Shown piece by piece: positions 35,201 through 45,036 of a stretch of 64,000 nt of DNA (the stretch's first letter is position 1; every line of letters begins with the position of its first letter). The notes beneath the pieces were generated by a model. It saw nothing but the letters and a program-made list of their open reading frames with translations, was not told the DNA's origin and did no database searches. Both the position numbers and the translations under genes were made by a program. Origin of the DNA: Acinetobacter bouvetii (lineage in GTDB: Bacteria > Pseudomonadota > Gammaproteobacteria > Pseudomonadales > Moraxellaceae); assembly GCF_902753875.1 (NCBI RefSeq), contig NZ_CADDTS010000022.1, forward strand, positions 1-64,000, written 5' to 3'.

Positions 35201-35946
35201 TGGATCAATCGCTAAATCAACCCCAGACCCTGTGTATCAAACATCTGGCCAAAAACTACAGTAAAAGATGGGTGGTTAAAGATGTCTCTTTTCAGATGCA
35301 AAGTGGACAGATTGTGGGATTGCTTGGTCCGAATGGTGCGGGTAAAACCACGAGTTTCTATATGGTGGTGGGTTTGGTTCGAATGGATAAAGGCGAGATT
35401 CATTTAGATAATCTCGATTTGTCCGATTTGGCGATGCATGAGCGCGCCCGTAAAGGGATTGGTTATTTACCTCAAGAGGCTTCTATTTTTAGAAAATTGA
35501 CCATTTCTGAAAATATCATGGCGATTCTTGAAACACGTAAGGATCTCAACAAGCAGCAACGCCAACAGCGTCTGAATGAATTACTGGCCGATTTTAAAAT
35601 CACGCATATCAAAGATTCCTTGGGGATGAGTGTGTCTGGTGGTGAACGCCGACGTGCTGAAATTGCCCGTGCATTAGCTGCCGATCCGAAATTTATGCTG
35701 CTGGATGAACCTTTTGCCGGGGTCGATCCAATCTCTGTTGGTGATATTAAGGATATTATTCGTAATCTTAAAGACCGTGGCATTGGGGTGCTGATTACAG
35801 ACCATAATGTTCGAGAAACTTTGGCAATTTGTGAGCATGCTTACATTGTCAGTGAAGGGGCGGTCATTGCCGAGGGAACACCGCAAGAAGTACTGGAAAA
35901 TGAAACAGTGCGCAAGGTTTATTTGGGTGATGATTTTACCGTTTAA
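35200..35946 (+). CDS. lptB: LPS export ABC ATPase LptB
   Basis: This 248-residue ATPase drives extraction of lipooligosaccharide by LptBFGC. Walker [11 protein letters not shown]-loop [13 protein letters not shown], signature [16 protein letters not shown], Walker [13 protein letters not shown] and switch His in [10 protein letters not shown] are all visible. It ends the Kdo/Lpt operon with stop-start overlap to lptA. lptF and lptG are not in this window, as is common. Confidence 0.96.
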   Translation: MDQSLNQPQTLCIKHLAKNYSKRWVVKDVSFQMQSGQIVGLLGPNGAGKTTSFYMVVGLVRMDKGEIHLDNLDLSDLAMHERARKGIGYLPQEASIFRKLTISENIMAILETRKDLNKQQRQQRLNELLADFKITHIKDSLGMSVSGGERRRAEIARALAADPKFMLLDEPFAGVDPISVGDIKDIIRNLKDRGIGVLITDHNVRETLAICEHAYIVSEGAVIAEGTPQEVLENETVRKVYLGDDFTV

Positions 35947-35962
35947 AAAATAATCAAAAAAA

Positions 35963-36000
35963 CAGATGATTTTGTCTTCAATAAATGACAAGATCATCTG
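35963..36000. terminator. Hairpin downstream of lptB
   Basis: A 14-bp stem with one mismatch (35963-35976 with 35987-36000) encloses 10 bases. It is preceded by A runs but not followed by T on the plus strand, so for rightward transcription it lacks the usual U tract. It may protect the mRNA end or stop transcription only partly. Confidence 0.5.
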
Positions 36001-36100
36001 CGTATGTAATATGTATTAAAAATAACAATTACTTTACAAAAAAAGCTGTATTTTTTACGAAATACACGAAGTATTCATAAAATAAAAAATTAACACACCA

Positions 36101-37588
36101 ATGATGCTCAAGAATAAAAATGGCAAGATGGGGTTGTGTCAAAAGTTATTGCTGAGAAGCATACCGTGCCTGATCTGCATCATACCTTTGCACATGAGTT
36201 ATGCCCAAGAAAACAGTCCTAATATATATAAGCAGTCGTTCAGTACTGGGATAAGTCAATTCTTTATGGCTAAGCCTGATGATGACCCCAATAAAGTGCA
36301 AATTCATGCACTAAGCAATTTTCGACTGGACACATCTAAAATCAGTGAACGACCAGCCACTCCATTAAGTTTTAATGCCGCTATTCTCCAGGCATTACAG
36401 CATAGTCCGGATATTTCCCAAGGTATTTCTGCGCTTACTCAACAGGATGCTTATATTGATGTTGCCAAAGCTGAGTATTACCCGCAGATTTCTGGAGGGC
36501 TATCTACCGGCGACTTGACTTCTGGTGAACGTGGACGTCAATTGATCAGTTTAAATGCAAGCCAGTTGCTCTATGATTTTGGCAAGGTTAAAAGTGGCGT
36601 AGATATACAGCAGGCAACGCTTATGGCTGAACAGGCAGGAGTTTTGGCGAGTATTGATCAAGTGGCCTATGAAACAGCGAATGCTATAGTCAATGTCAAG
36701 CGTTATGAGGAAATTACGCGAATTGCGCAGCAACAGATTGCTGGTATTACGAAAATTGCCGAAATTACCGATTTAAGGGCCAAGGCGGGCATCAGTACAC
36801 AGGCAGACCCTGTGCAGGCAAGATCAAATTTAGAAGCAGCACAAGCACACTTAATCGTTCAGCAAACACAGCTAAAAAAATTTCAACAAAAATTAAGAAC
36901 ATTACTGGGGATGGATGTCACAAATCTGAGTTGGTCGTTGCCGGAAACTATAATTAGAAATTCCAATTTATATAGTGATCCCGAATTTAACAAAGTACCT
37001 AACATGATGTCTGCTCAGGCAGAAGTAGAGCTTGCTAAATTTCAAAAGCAGCAATCCAAATTAAGTCAGTATCCAAGCATTAAGTTAAAAGGTTCACTCA
37101 GTCAGGCCCTTAACGGACGTAACCCAAATAATAATGAAGATGATGGTTATTATAATTCTGTAATGATTGAAGTGAGCAGCAATTTATATCAAGGTGGTGC
37201 GCAGGCCTCCCAGACACGTGCAGCGAGTTATGCCGAAGAAGCAGCAAAGTCCAAGGTGAATTCAGTCTATCTGGATGTATTAGATGAAGTTAGGTCATTA
37301 CGTGAAGAAGTGGATTATAAGCAAAAACAGTTAAATATCCTGGTTGCCCGTAAGCAAACCACCATTCGTACCCGAGAGCTGTATCAGGAACAATACAAAC
37401 TGGGTACACGTACAGCTGTTGATTTACTCAATGCTGAACAGACTATTCATAGTGCATCTGAAGATATTGAAAATACCCGTTACGACATTTATGCAGCATT
37501 GGTGCGATATATCGCGGTCACAGGACGTTCGCGTGATCTTTATGATCTAAACCATATTTCAATTCAAGGATTTGAGATTCAGCCATGA
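36101..37588 (+). CDS. TolC-family outer-membrane protein of a type I secretion system
   Basis: This 495-residue outer-membrane channel subunit has an N-terminal signal peptide (LLRSIPCLICIIPLHMSYAQ). The helical repeats of the TolC family follow: FNAAILQALQHSPDISQG, then LYDFGKVKSGVDIQQA and the second half LYQGGAQASQTRAASYAEEA with QYKLGTRTAVDLLNAEQ. This pairing is typical of the LapE/AggA-like branch used for adhesin export. The two overlapping downstream genes complete the machine. Two adjacent ATG codons at 36101 and 36104 are both possible starts. Confidence 0.9.
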   Translation: MMLKNKNGKMGLCQKLLLRSIPCLICIIPLHMSYAQENSPNIYKQSFSTGISQFFMAKPDDDPNKVQIHALSNFRLDTSKISERPATPLSFNAAILQALQHSPDISQGISALTQQDAYIDVAKAEYYPQISGGLSTGDLTSGERGRQLISLNASQLLYDFGKVKSGVDIQQATLMAEQAGVLASIDQVAYETANAIVNVKRYEEITRIAQQQIAGITKIAEITDLRAKAGISTQADPVQARSNLEAAQAHLIVQQTQLKKFQQKLRTLLGMDVTNLSWSLPETIIRNSNLYSDPEFNKVPNMMSAQAEVELAKFQKQQSKLSQYPSIKLKGSLSQALNGRNPNNNEDDGYYNSVMIEVSSNLYQGGAQASQTRAASYAEEAAKSKVNSVYLDVLDEVRSLREEVDYKQKQLNILVARKQTTIRTRELYQEQYKLGTRTAVDLLNAEQTIHSASEDIENTRYDIYAALVRYIAVTGRSRDLYDLNHISIQGFEIQP

Positions 37589-39723
37589 ATAATAAAAACA
37601 AAAATCAACCCTGGCTTCAGGCGGTACTGGCTATAGCCAGACATTATCGTATAGAACCTTCCGAAGAACGTATTCGTTTACAGCTGGAGTGGCATCCTAA
37701 TCAAAGTGTGGATGATATATTGCTATTGATGACACGTCAGGTCGGGATGAGTCTACGCAAATCAGAATTCAGTATGGATGTGATCAATCCATGGCGATTA
37801 CCGGTCATTGTGGAATTTCATGACGGGCAGGTTGGAGTATTAGAAAAGGTTGATGCTGAGGGCAATGCCAATATACAGCTCAGTGGTGATCAGGGGCTTT
37901 CACAGACTTTCACACTGGAATTGTTACAGGCACATATTCGTCATGTTTATATTATTCGCCCTGAAAAATCTGTACCTGATGCACGGGTGGATGAATATAT
38001 CAAACCTTATGAAAGTAGCTGGTTCTGGTCTATTGTTCTGCGTGACTGGAAGCGATATATCGATGTCATGTTTGCATCCTTGATAGCCAATATACTGGCA
38101 CTGGCAACTGTTGTTTTTTCCATGAATGTCTACGATCGTGTAATTCCGGCACAATCTGTTTCAACCTTGTGGGTACTTGCCGGTGGCGTATTGATAGCCG
38201 CAATTTTTGAATTCAGCTTAAGAGTCGCACGTATTTATCTATCAGATATTATTGGTAAACGTGCTGACCTGAAAATTTCAGACCGGGTTTTTGGTCATGC
38301 ACTCAGAATAAAAAACAGTGAACGGTCCAGATCTACAGGAACATTTATTTCACAGATTCGTGAACTTGAGGGAGTTCGTGAACTAGTCACCTCAACCACC
38401 ATTTCGGCAATTGCAGATCTACCTTTTTTTCTGCTGTTTCTAGCGATTTTCTGGATGATTGGTGGCAATCTGTTTTGGGTGATGGTTTTGGTTATCCCTT
38501 TAATGATTTTGCCTGGAATACTTGCACAAAAGTCTTTGGCAAAACTGGCAAATGAAGGCATGCGTGAAAGTGCCATACGTAATGCCATGCTGGTGGAAGC
38601 CGTACAGGGAATTGAAGACATTAAATTATTGCGTGCTGAAGCAAGATTTCAGAATCAGTGGAATCATTTGAATGAATCCTCAGCAGATATATCCATGCGG
38701 CAACGAAAAATTGTGGGTGTTATGAATGCATGGACGCAGAAAATTCAGGGTTTAACTTTTGCTATAGTTGTACTTGTAGGCTGTTTTGCTGTCATGCAAG
38801 GGGAGATGACTACCGGTGCTCTGGTTGCCTGTTCAATGCTATCTTCACGTATGTTGGGCCCTATTGTTCAGATTACAGGTGTGTTGGGGCGCTGGCAACA
38901 AGCCAAAGTGGCCAAGAATGGACTGGATGAATTAATGAAAAAACCGGTAGATCAGCCGGATCATGCACATTTAATTCATCGTCCGGCGCTGAATGGTCAT
39001 TATGAATTCACAGGTGTGACTTTTAAATATGGTGAGGATGATCCAAGACCCAGTCTGGTGATTCCGAATTTAGATATAAAACCGGGTGAAAAGATTGCAA
39101 TTCTTGGCCGTAATGGTGCCGGGAAATCAACCTTGCTGCAATTAATGTCAGGCATGCAAACGCCAGTGCAAGGCAAAATTAAACTGGATGGTGTGGAATT
39201 AGGTTTAATCGATCCTTCAGATGTACGTCGTGATATGGCTTTATTGAATCAGCATGCACATCTATTCTTTGGTACTGTTCGTGAAAACCTGAAGTTAGGT
39301 GCTCCCTTAGCCAGTGATGAAGAAATATTAAAAGCGCTGAAAATTACTGGGGCAATTCACTTCGTCCAAGAAAAGAAAGAAGGTTTGGATCACATGATAC
39401 TTGAAGGTGGTTTCGGTTTTTCTGGTGGGCAAAAACAAGCACTTTTATTGACACGGCTACTGGTACGCCAACCCCATATCTTATTGCTGGATGAACCTAC
39501 TGCACCGTTTGATGATGTATCAGAAAAGCAGCTGATCGATCATCTAAAATTGTGGCTGGGGCAACGTACTCTGGTTGTTGCGACTCATCGCCGTGCAGTG
39601 CTGGAACTGGTGGACAGAATTATTGTAGTGAATGAAGGCCGGATTGTGATGGACGGACCTCGCGACCAGATTCTTAATCAAAATCAGTCACAACAACGTC
39701 AGGTTGCAGGAGCGAATACATGA
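37585..39723 (+). CDS. Type I secretion ABC transporter, LapB/HlyB-type
   Basis: The 712-residue transporter has a C39-like N-terminal domain (about 1-130) that lacks the catalytic Cys and His. It should therefore dock unprocessed substrate rather than cut a leader. Membrane helices span about 155-440. The ATPase carries Walker A GRNGAGKST, signature FSGGQKQALLLTRLL, Walker B ILLLDEP and switch His in VATHRRAVLE. This architecture matches exporters of RTX proteins and large adhesins of the LapA/Bap type. Starts overlap by four bases on both sides. Confidence 0.92.
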   Translation: MNNKNKNQPWLQAVLAIARHYRIEPSEERIRLQLEWHPNQSVDDILLLMTRQVGMSLRKSEFSMDVINPWRLPVIVEFHDGQVGVLEKVDAEGNANIQLSGDQGLSQTFTLELLQAHIRHVYIIRPEKSVPDARVDEYIKPYESSWFWSIVLRDWKRYIDVMFASLIANILALATVVFSMNVYDRVIPAQSVSTLWVLAGGVLIAAIFEFSLRVARIYLSDIIGKRADLKISDRVFGHALRIKNSERSRSTGTFISQIRELEGVRELVTSTTISAIADLPFFLLFLAIFWMIGGNLFWVMVLVIPLMILPGILAQKSLAKLANEGMRESAIRNAMLVEAVQGIEDIKLLRAEARFQNQWNHLNESSADISMRQRKIVGVMNAWTQKIQGLTFAIVVLVGCFAVMQGEMTTGALVACSMLSSRMLGPIVQITGVLGRWQQAKVAKNGLDELMKKPVDQPDHAHLIHRPALNGHYEFTGVTFKYGEDDPRPSLVIPNLDIKPGEKIAILGRNGAGKSTLLQLMSGMQTPVQGKIKLDGVELGLIDPSDVRRDMALLNQHAHLFFGTVRENLKLGAPLASDEEILKALKITGAIHFVQEKKEGLDHMILEGGFGFSGGQKQALLLTRLLVRQPHILLLDEPTAPFDDVSEKQLIDHLKLWLGQRTLVVATHRRAVLELVDRIIVVNEGRIVMDGPRDQILNQNQSQQRQVAGANT

Positions 39724-40904
39724 GTGCATCACAATTCGGACATCCGATCAAAGTGACTGAATTAGAGCCACCATTACCCAAAGTTAGTTTATTTATCTGG
39801 ATGATCTGTCTGGGATTGTTGATCTTATTACTATGGGCATGGTTTTTTAAACTAGAAGAAGTTTCTGTTGGAACAGGTAAAGTTGTACCTTCCTCCAAAG
39901 AGCAAATTATTCAATCACTGGAAGGTGGAATTCTAACCAAACTGAATGTGCATGAAGGTGAAATAGTGAAGCAAGGTCAGATACTGGCCCAGCTTGATCC
40001 TACGCGGCTTGAATCTACCGTGGGTGAATCCGCATCATTACTTTTATCTTCACGAGCTACGGCTGCACGATTAAGTGCTGAAGTTAATGGAACAGTGCTA
40101 TCTTTTCCGGCTGATGTACGCAAGGATAGTCAATTGGTCCGAGAGCAAACAGCACTCTATCATTCACGTCGTGCCAATCTGGAGCAATCCTTATCAGGGC
40201 TGTCTCAGGCGTTAAACCTGATTGAACAGGAACTGAATATGACAGAACCTTTGGTAGCTAAAGGGGCTGCAAGTGAAGTCGAAGTTTTACGTTTGAAGCG
40301 TGAAGCGAATAATCTTCGTAATCAGATGAATGACATTCGCAATCAATACTATGTGAAGGCGCGTGAAGAGCTTACTAGAGCGAATACTGATGTAGAAACT
40401 CAGCAACAGGTGGTTAAAGGCAGATCAGATACTTTAAGCCGGACGGTTTTTAAAGCACCTGTCTATGGTGTAGTCAAAGAAATTAATATCATGACCATTG
40501 GTGGCGTTATTCCGCAAAATGGCAAGCTTATGACCATAGTCCCTTTAGATGAACAGTTATTGATTGAGGCACGAATATCTCCACGTGATATTGCTTTTAT
40601 ACATCCTGGGCAAGAGGCAATGGTGAAAATCACAGCATATGATTATTCCATTTATGGAGGCTTAAAAGGTCAGGTCACCATGATTTCACCAGATACCTTG
40701 CGTGATGAAGTGAAGCAGGACCAGTTTTATTATCGCGTTTATATTCGTACCAATAGTGATAAGCTCATTAACAAAGCTGGAAGGCAATTCAGTATTAGTC
40801 CGGGTATGGTAGCAACAGTAGATATTAAAACGGGACAAAAATCGGTACTGGATTACCTGATTAAACCTTTTAATAAAGCACAGGAAGCACTACGAGAGCG
40901 TTAA
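39720..40904 (+). CDS. Type I secretion membrane fusion protein (HlyD family)
   Basis: This 394-residue periplasmic adaptor has one N-terminal membrane anchor (FIWMICLGLLILLLWAWFF). A lipoyl-like half motif follows (SLEGGILTKLNVHEGEIVKQGQILAQLDPTR, split by a coiled-coil hairpin near 105-240), and the second half is FKAPVYGVVKEINIMTIGGVI. It connects the ABC transporter with the TolC-like channel. A terminator follows 24 bases after the stop, so the operon has exactly three genes. Confidence 0.92.
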   Translation: MSASQFGHPIKVTELEPPLPKVSLFIWMICLGLLILLLWAWFFKLEEVSVGTGKVVPSSKEQIIQSLEGGILTKLNVHEGEIVKQGQILAQLDPTRLESTVGESASLLLSSRATAARLSAEVNGTVLSFPADVRKDSQLVREQTALYHSRRANLEQSLSGLSQALNLIEQELNMTEPLVAKGAASEVEVLRLKREANNLRNQMNDIRNQYYVKAREELTRANTDVETQQQVVKGRSDTLSRTVFKAPVYGVVKEINIMTIGGVIPQNGKLMTIVPLDEQLLIEARISPRDIAFIHPGQEAMVKITAYDYSIYGGLKGQVTMISPDTLRDEVKQDQFYYRVYIRTNSDKLINKAGRQFSISPGMVATVDIKTGQKSVLDYLIKPFNKAQEALRER

Positions 40905-40927
40905 TTCGTGATAGGGCAATAGCCAAG

Positions 40928-40957
40928 AAAAGCCTCCTTTTAAGGGAGGCTTTTTTA
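40928..40957 (+). terminator. Terminator of the type I secretion operon
   Basis: AGCCTCC (40931-40937) pairs with GGAGGCT (40945-40951), followed by a run of T residues. It lies 24 bases after the HlyD-family stop. Confidence 0.9.
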
Positions 40958-41014
40958 TCCGCATGCCATTTAAACAGGCTATACTGCAACAATGTTGTTA
41001 TATACCGAAGATTT

Positions 41015-41614
41015 ATGCCATTTACCCTTGCCGCAGCAGTGAGTTTTGAAGAAGAAATTAAGAAAAGTCGCTTTCAGGCGATTGCTGTCCCTGTTGAAAA
41101 CGAACAGGCGGTCAAAGACTTTCTGGAAATGAATAAGGATCTGACCACGACGCATCAGTGTTGGGCTTGGAAAATTGGCCATCAGGTTCGCTTTAACGAT
41201 GATGGTGAACCATCCGGTACTGCGGGTAGACCTATATTGGGCAGTATTGAGGGTAATGAATTAACCAATATTTTAGTTCTGGTCAATCGCTGGTATGGCG
41301 GAATTAAACTGGGTACAGGCGGATTGGTGCGGGCTTATGGGGGCTGTGCCGGACAATGCCTATTACTAGCTGAAAAAATTGAACTGATTGAAAAGAAAAA
41401 AGTGCATTTTGCCTGTCAGTTTAATGAATGGGCCATCTTTCAATATGAACTGAATCAACAGCAAGTTGAATTTAAAGAAGACTATACTGCGACAGGCGTA
41501 GAGGTCGAAGCCTTACTTCGAATCCATCAGATTCAACCCCTGTCATTGAAAATCCAGGATGTAACCCGTGGCCGTGAACAGCTGCATATCGTAGAAGAAG
41601 AAGAACATGACTGA
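41015..41614 (+). CDS. yigZ: YigZ/IMPACT family protein
   Basis: The 199-residue protein has an N-terminal UPF0029/IMPACT domain with KSRFQAIAVPVENEQAV, HQCWAWKIG and the signature NDDGEPSGTAGRPIL (about 63-77). LVNRWYGGIKLGTGGLVRAYG follows, with a smaller DUF1949-like C-terminal part. The bacterial function is not settled; nucleic-acid binding and a link to translation have been suggested for the family. It overlaps the next gene by eight bases, so the two are co-translated. Confidence 0.9.
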   Translation: MPFTLAAAVSFEEEIKKSRFQAIAVPVENEQAVKDFLEMNKDLTTTHQCWAWKIGHQVRFNDDGEPSGTAGRPILGSIEGNELTNILVLVNRWYGGIKLGTGGLVRAYGGCAGQCLLLAEKIELIEKKKVHFACQFNEWAIFQYELNQQQVEFKEDYTATGVEVEALLRIHQIQPLSLKIQDVTRGREQLHIVEEEEHD

Positions 41615-42224
41615 GCAAGATCCACTGTTAAAATATCGTGAACAGCATAAGCACCGTTTGAATTATATGCCGTGGCTATATTGGTCATTAAAAGCGAAAA
41701 ACCGTGGCTGGGCTGAAGCCTGGCAGCAAGAGTATCAGGCCTATTTGATGGACATGGAAACCATTGAGATTGGTGAAAACTGTTTTATTTCACCACTTGC
41801 CCATATTTTTGCCGAGCCGGGACGGAAAATTAGCATCGGAGACAATAGCTTTATTGCAGCCGATTGTACCCTGCATGGTCCTTTAGAGATCGGCAATGAA
41901 GTTGCCATTAACCATCACTGTATTCTAGATGGTGGTCGAGCCGGTATTAAGCTGCATGATCAGGTACGCATCGCTGCCTATGCGCACCTATATGCCTTTG
42001 ATCATGGTATGGAACTGCAACAGCCGATTTACCAGCAGCCAGTTCGTTCTCAGGGGATCGAGATTGGACAGGACGTGTGGTTGGGTGCGCATGTCGGGAT
42101 CAAGGATGGTGTGCAGATTGGTGCTCATGCCATTATAGGCATGAATAGCATGGTCACTAAAAATGTGGAAAAGGCAGCCATTGTTGCGGGAAATCCTGCG
42201 ACATTTATCCGTTATCGGGATTAA
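41607..42224 (+). CDS. Left-handed beta-helix acyltransferase (maltose/galactoside acetyltransferase-like)
   Basis: This 205-residue enzyme is a hexapeptide-repeat acetyltransferase. Repeats of the [LIV]-G-x4 type run from about residue 55 to 195 (IGENCFISPLAHIF, IGDNSFIAADC, IGNEVAINHHCILDGG, IGQDVWLGAHVGIKDGVQIGAHAIIGMNS). The catalytic His is probably that in FDHGMELQQP. The acceptor cannot be inferred. It follows yigZ with an eight-base overlap. Confidence 0.85.
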   Translation: MTEQDPLLKYREQHKHRLNYMPWLYWSLKAKNRGWAEAWQQEYQAYLMDMETIEIGENCFISPLAHIFAEPGRKISIGDNSFIAADCTLHGPLEIGNEVAINHHCILDGGRAGIKLHDQVRIAAYAHLYAFDHGMELQQPIYQQPVRSQGIEIGQDVWLGAHVGIKDGVQIGAHAIIGMNSMVTKNVEKAAIVAGNPATFIRYRD

Positions 42225-42357
42225 AAAATTCAATAAAATGAAGATGAATGAAGCACTAAGTTTAATTACATAAAAGCATGCAAACTATGTAACAGATATG
42301 CTAAGTTAAAAATAACAATTAGACTTAAAGCCTGTAGAGGCGAAAAGCGAGGCGAAA

Positions 42358-43200
42358 ATGAAACGTGTAATCGCTTGTATTGATTCATCTCCATGCGTGA
42401 ATGCAGTGGCCGAAGCTGCAGCATGGGTTGCAAAGCAGACCCAGCGTGAATTGGTGTTATTACAGGTTTTAGATTATTACCCTGCAAGTTATCATTTGGG
42501 GGAAATTAGTGGTGTCATCGGTTTTGAAAGTAATGCAATGTTACTGAAAGAGCTGGCAGAACTTGAACAAAAACAAAGTGAACTGGCGCTAGACTACAGT
42601 AATAATCTGTTGAAACATATTACCGAAATGATTCAGCAAAAGTATCAGATTACCGCTTCGCATGTTCAAGAAAAAGGTGATTTTTTAGAACAGAGCTTTC
42701 AAGTGCTCAAAGATGATGACATAGCCATTATCGGTCGAGTGGGAGAGCGCTCTGCGGAGCGCAATAAGCCAATTGGAAGTAATGTCGAAAACTTTATTCG
42801 TGGGGCAAAATGTACCGTAATGACCGTGGGTGAATCATTCAAAGCACCAACACGTTTCATTTTTGCCTATGAATATTCACCAACCTGTGTCAGTTTAATG
42901 AAACGTGTGGCACAGAGTGATTTATTAAAGTTATTACAATGTCATTTATTGTATGTGGGTGATCATCCGGAAATACTCAATGAACCTTCCGAGTATTTAA
43001 GGGATGCAGGACTTGATGTAGTCACAGAATATCGTTATGGGGATGTTTCGGAAAATATTCTTGAATACCAGGCTGAACATGGGATACAACTGATTGTATT
43101 GGGTGCGTTTAGCCACAGTAAAATTCGGCAGTTCTTTTTGGGTAGTGTAGCTACCAGTATCTTTCGCAACTCCTCTGTTCCCTTATTGGTCGTCAAATAA
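42358..43200 (+). CDS. Tandem universal stress protein
   Basis: The 280-residue protein contains two Usp-like halves. The first (1 to about 155) starts VIACIDSSPCVNAVAEAAAWVA and has a degenerate nucleotide loop (IIGRVGERSAERNKPIGSNVENFIRGA). The second ends with LIVLGAFSHSKIRQFFLGSVATSIFRNSSVPLLVV, where the first glycine-loop position is also changed. The gene is monocistronic and starts after GAGGCGAAA. The partner is unknown. Confidence 0.87.
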   Translation: MKRVIACIDSSPCVNAVAEAAAWVAKQTQRELVLLQVLDYYPASYHLGEISGVIGFESNAMLLKELAELEQKQSELALDYSNNLLKHITEMIQQKYQITASHVQEKGDFLEQSFQVLKDDDIAIIGRVGERSAERNKPIGSNVENFIRGAKCTVMTVGESFKAPTRFIFAYEYSPTCVSLMKRVAQSDLLKLLQCHLLYVGDHPEILNEPSEYLRDAGLDVVTEYRYGDVSENILEYQAEHGIQLIVLGAFSHSKIRQFFLGSVATSIFRNSSVPLLVVK

Positions 43201-43354
43201 TGGAGTTCTGAAAAGTCCTGTTTTACTGGAATAATGTGATTAATAATTCATCATAGTTATCCGCATAAGTTGTGGATAACTATATGGATAGTATTTGTAA
43301 ATAACTAATAAATAATTAAAAAAACAAAAAGTTTGTTTTTTAATCTTTGTGTAA

Positions 43355-44020
43355 TTATTTTACAATGGCGAGGGCAAAACCATCGTGTCCTTTGCTTCCC
43401 ACGGTTTGTAGGGCTGTGCAAGACAGAATCCGTGGATTGTCCTGTAAAGCGACAAACATGTCGCGGATTCCTTCAATACTTGGTTTGTGATTTTCAGGAT
43501 TGATGATGTCACCGGCACGAATCACATTATCCAAAACAATAATGCTACCTGAATGGGACAGATTTAGACTCAATTCCAAATATTCAGGATAACTTTGTTT
43601 GTCGGCATCAATAAAGATAAAGTCAAACGGTTCAAAATCTTCAGGCAAGGCTTTTAATATATCTGCCGCACGACCCACCTTAAGCTCAATCGTTTGTGGC
43701 AGTTGGGCTTTATCAATATTTTCCTGACCCAATGCGGCATGAGTGTCGCGACCTTCAATCGTCAGGATATATCCATCTTCAGGAAGCGCACGGGCCAGCC
43801 ACATGGTGCTGTAAGCGGCAAAAGTACCCAGTTCAAGCACACGCTTACACTTGTTCATTTGAATCAGCATTTGCAGCAGCATACCTTGGTTCGGTGCTAC
43901 GGCAAGGTGATCTGGAAAACCTTTATCTTCAGTATTTTTTAATGTCTGTAAAAGAATCGGGTCTTCTGGAATTAAATGTGAATCGATGTAAGCATCAATC
44001 TCTGTCCACATTTGTTGCAT
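43355..44020 (-). CDS. Class I SAM-dependent O-methyltransferase (CCoAOMT-like)
   Basis: This 221-residue methyltransferase is of the family that includes caffeoyl-CoA and catechol O-methyltransferases. The SAM site is seen as VLELGTFAAYSTMWLARALP, and the metal-binding motif as FDFIFIDADKQSYPEYLEL followed by IVLDNVIRAGDI. The ATG at 44020 has AAGGTGA upstream; a longer frame to 44077 is not supported. The substrate is unknown; a small phenolic acceptor is typical. It is leftward and monocistronic. Confidence 0.88.
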   Translation of the reverse strand: MQQMWTEIDAYIDSHLIPEDPILLQTLKNTEDKGFPDHLAVAPNQGMLLQMLIQMNKCKRVLELGTFAAYSTMWLARALPEDGYILTIEGRDTHAALGQENIDKAQLPQTIELKVGRAADILKALPEDFEPFDFIFIDADKQSYPEYLELSLNLSHSGSIIVLDNVIRAGDIINPENHKPSIEGIRDMFVALQDNPRILSCTALQTVGSKGHDGFALAIVK

Positions 44021-44109
44021 AGTTATGTCACCTTTGTTGCGATGCATGCATTTTAAACCTTTCCATTCAGAGTGCAATTTATCGTTTGGGTTTATTGAAA
44101 ATAGGGCAA

Positions 44110-44138
44110 TAAAAAAGAGATCACGCAGATCTCTTTTT
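44110..44138 (-). terminator. Terminator of the M15 peptidase gene
   Basis: GAGATC (44117-44122) pairs with GATCTC (44128-44133), flanked by A and T runs. It lies about 32 bases after the leftward stop at 44171. Confidence 0.85.
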
Positions 44139-44170
44139 GAATAGCTTGCAAGATTTAGTTATTAGCCATC

Positions 44171-44893
44171 TTAGTAGTTACACATTGAAGAATGACGGGA
44201 TAAATCCGGCCCCCAGGTACGATAGCCTTGCGTATCAATATGAATTTGTCCTGAAGCATATAGTCCAAGTCCCATATTCAGGCTTTGACCATTTTGTGAC
44301 CAGAACTGGCATAACTTAAATTTGGTATTTTCGATGAAGGCATAATCTTCAGGATGAGGATAGGCTGGCCCAATACGAAAATCGATAGCAGAGTTAAATA
44401 AGTGGCGTGAAGAATTGGCTCCACCTGCACATTGGTTCAGTGGTAAATCACGATAAACTGAAGTGACTTCAAATTCAGTCAGTACTTTGGCTGCAATCAA
44501 ATATTTAAAAACGCGTAAAGTTGGAATCTGGTTGGCCCACAATTCACGGTTTGGAATCATGTATTCTGAACGGCCACACTTTTGCCAGTCACGTGCGGTA
44601 CGCATGAGCTCAAAACTTGGAATAATGTTGCCGACACCATTACGTTCCAAAAATGTTTCATATTCTCGGACTTGTCTGAGATTATTTCCTACAGCAACCC
44701 AAGAGTTATAAGCATAGGGCACTGTTTTAGGAGGAATAGGACGATCAAAAATAATGCGTTCTTGAGGAATGAAGATCCGTTTTCCGTCGGGAGTTGTGCT
44801 AATACTTCCTTGCTTCTGAGGGGATGTTGTACATCCAATCATGACAAGAGGGATTAAACTGAACCCAATTAATCCCTTGAGAAAATGCTTCAT
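44171..44893 (-). CDS. M15-family D,D-peptidase-like lipoprotein
   Basis: This 240-residue lipoprotein has the lipobox VMIGC at the end of its signal peptide. The C-terminal half has the M15A zinc peptidase pattern: SVYRDLPLNQCAGG, SSRHLFNSAIDFR (zinc His and Asp) and GLYASGQIHIDTQGYRTWG (second zinc His). These enzymes trim D-Ala peptides of peptidoglycan. The middle part, with ELWANQIPTLRVFKYLI, is family-specific. The ATG at 44893 is chosen; the frame before it begins only with TTG. It probably acts at the cell wall from a membrane anchor. Confidence 0.82.
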   Translation of the reverse strand: MKHFLKGLIGFSLIPLVMIGCTTSPQKQGSISTTPDGKRIFIPQERIIFDRPIPPKTVPYAYNSWVAVGNNLRQVREYETFLERNGVGNIIPSFELMRTARDWQKCGRSEYMIPNRELWANQIPTLRVFKYLIAAKVLTEFEVTSVYRDLPLNQCAGGANSSRHLFNSAIDFRIGPAYPHPEDYAFIENTKFKLCQFWSQNGQSLNMGLGLYASGQIHIDTQGYRTWGPDLSRHSSMCNY

Positions 44894-44989
44894 TATAGAA
44901 ATCAAATATTTATAAATACGTGTATTATTTTAATATAATTTGAAGGATAAAATTTGAAAATATTGCAATCAAATGTTTTTTTAAGTATA

Positions 44990-45020
44990 AAAAAAGATCA
45001 GCACATGCTGATCTCTTTTT
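44990..45020 (-). terminator. Terminator of fdxA
   Basis: GATCAGC (44996-45002) pairs with GCTGATC (45007-45013) around a 4-nt loop with A/T runs on both sides, 17 bases after the fdxA stop. Confidence 0.88.
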
Positions 45021-45036
45021 AAGTCTAAGAACAGTA

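Noticed and set aside
43311-43342. Terminator between the tandem Usp and the O-methyltransferase
   Set aside because: The inverted repeat is made almost only of A and T with a single G/C pair, which would be too weak to act as a usual terminator.
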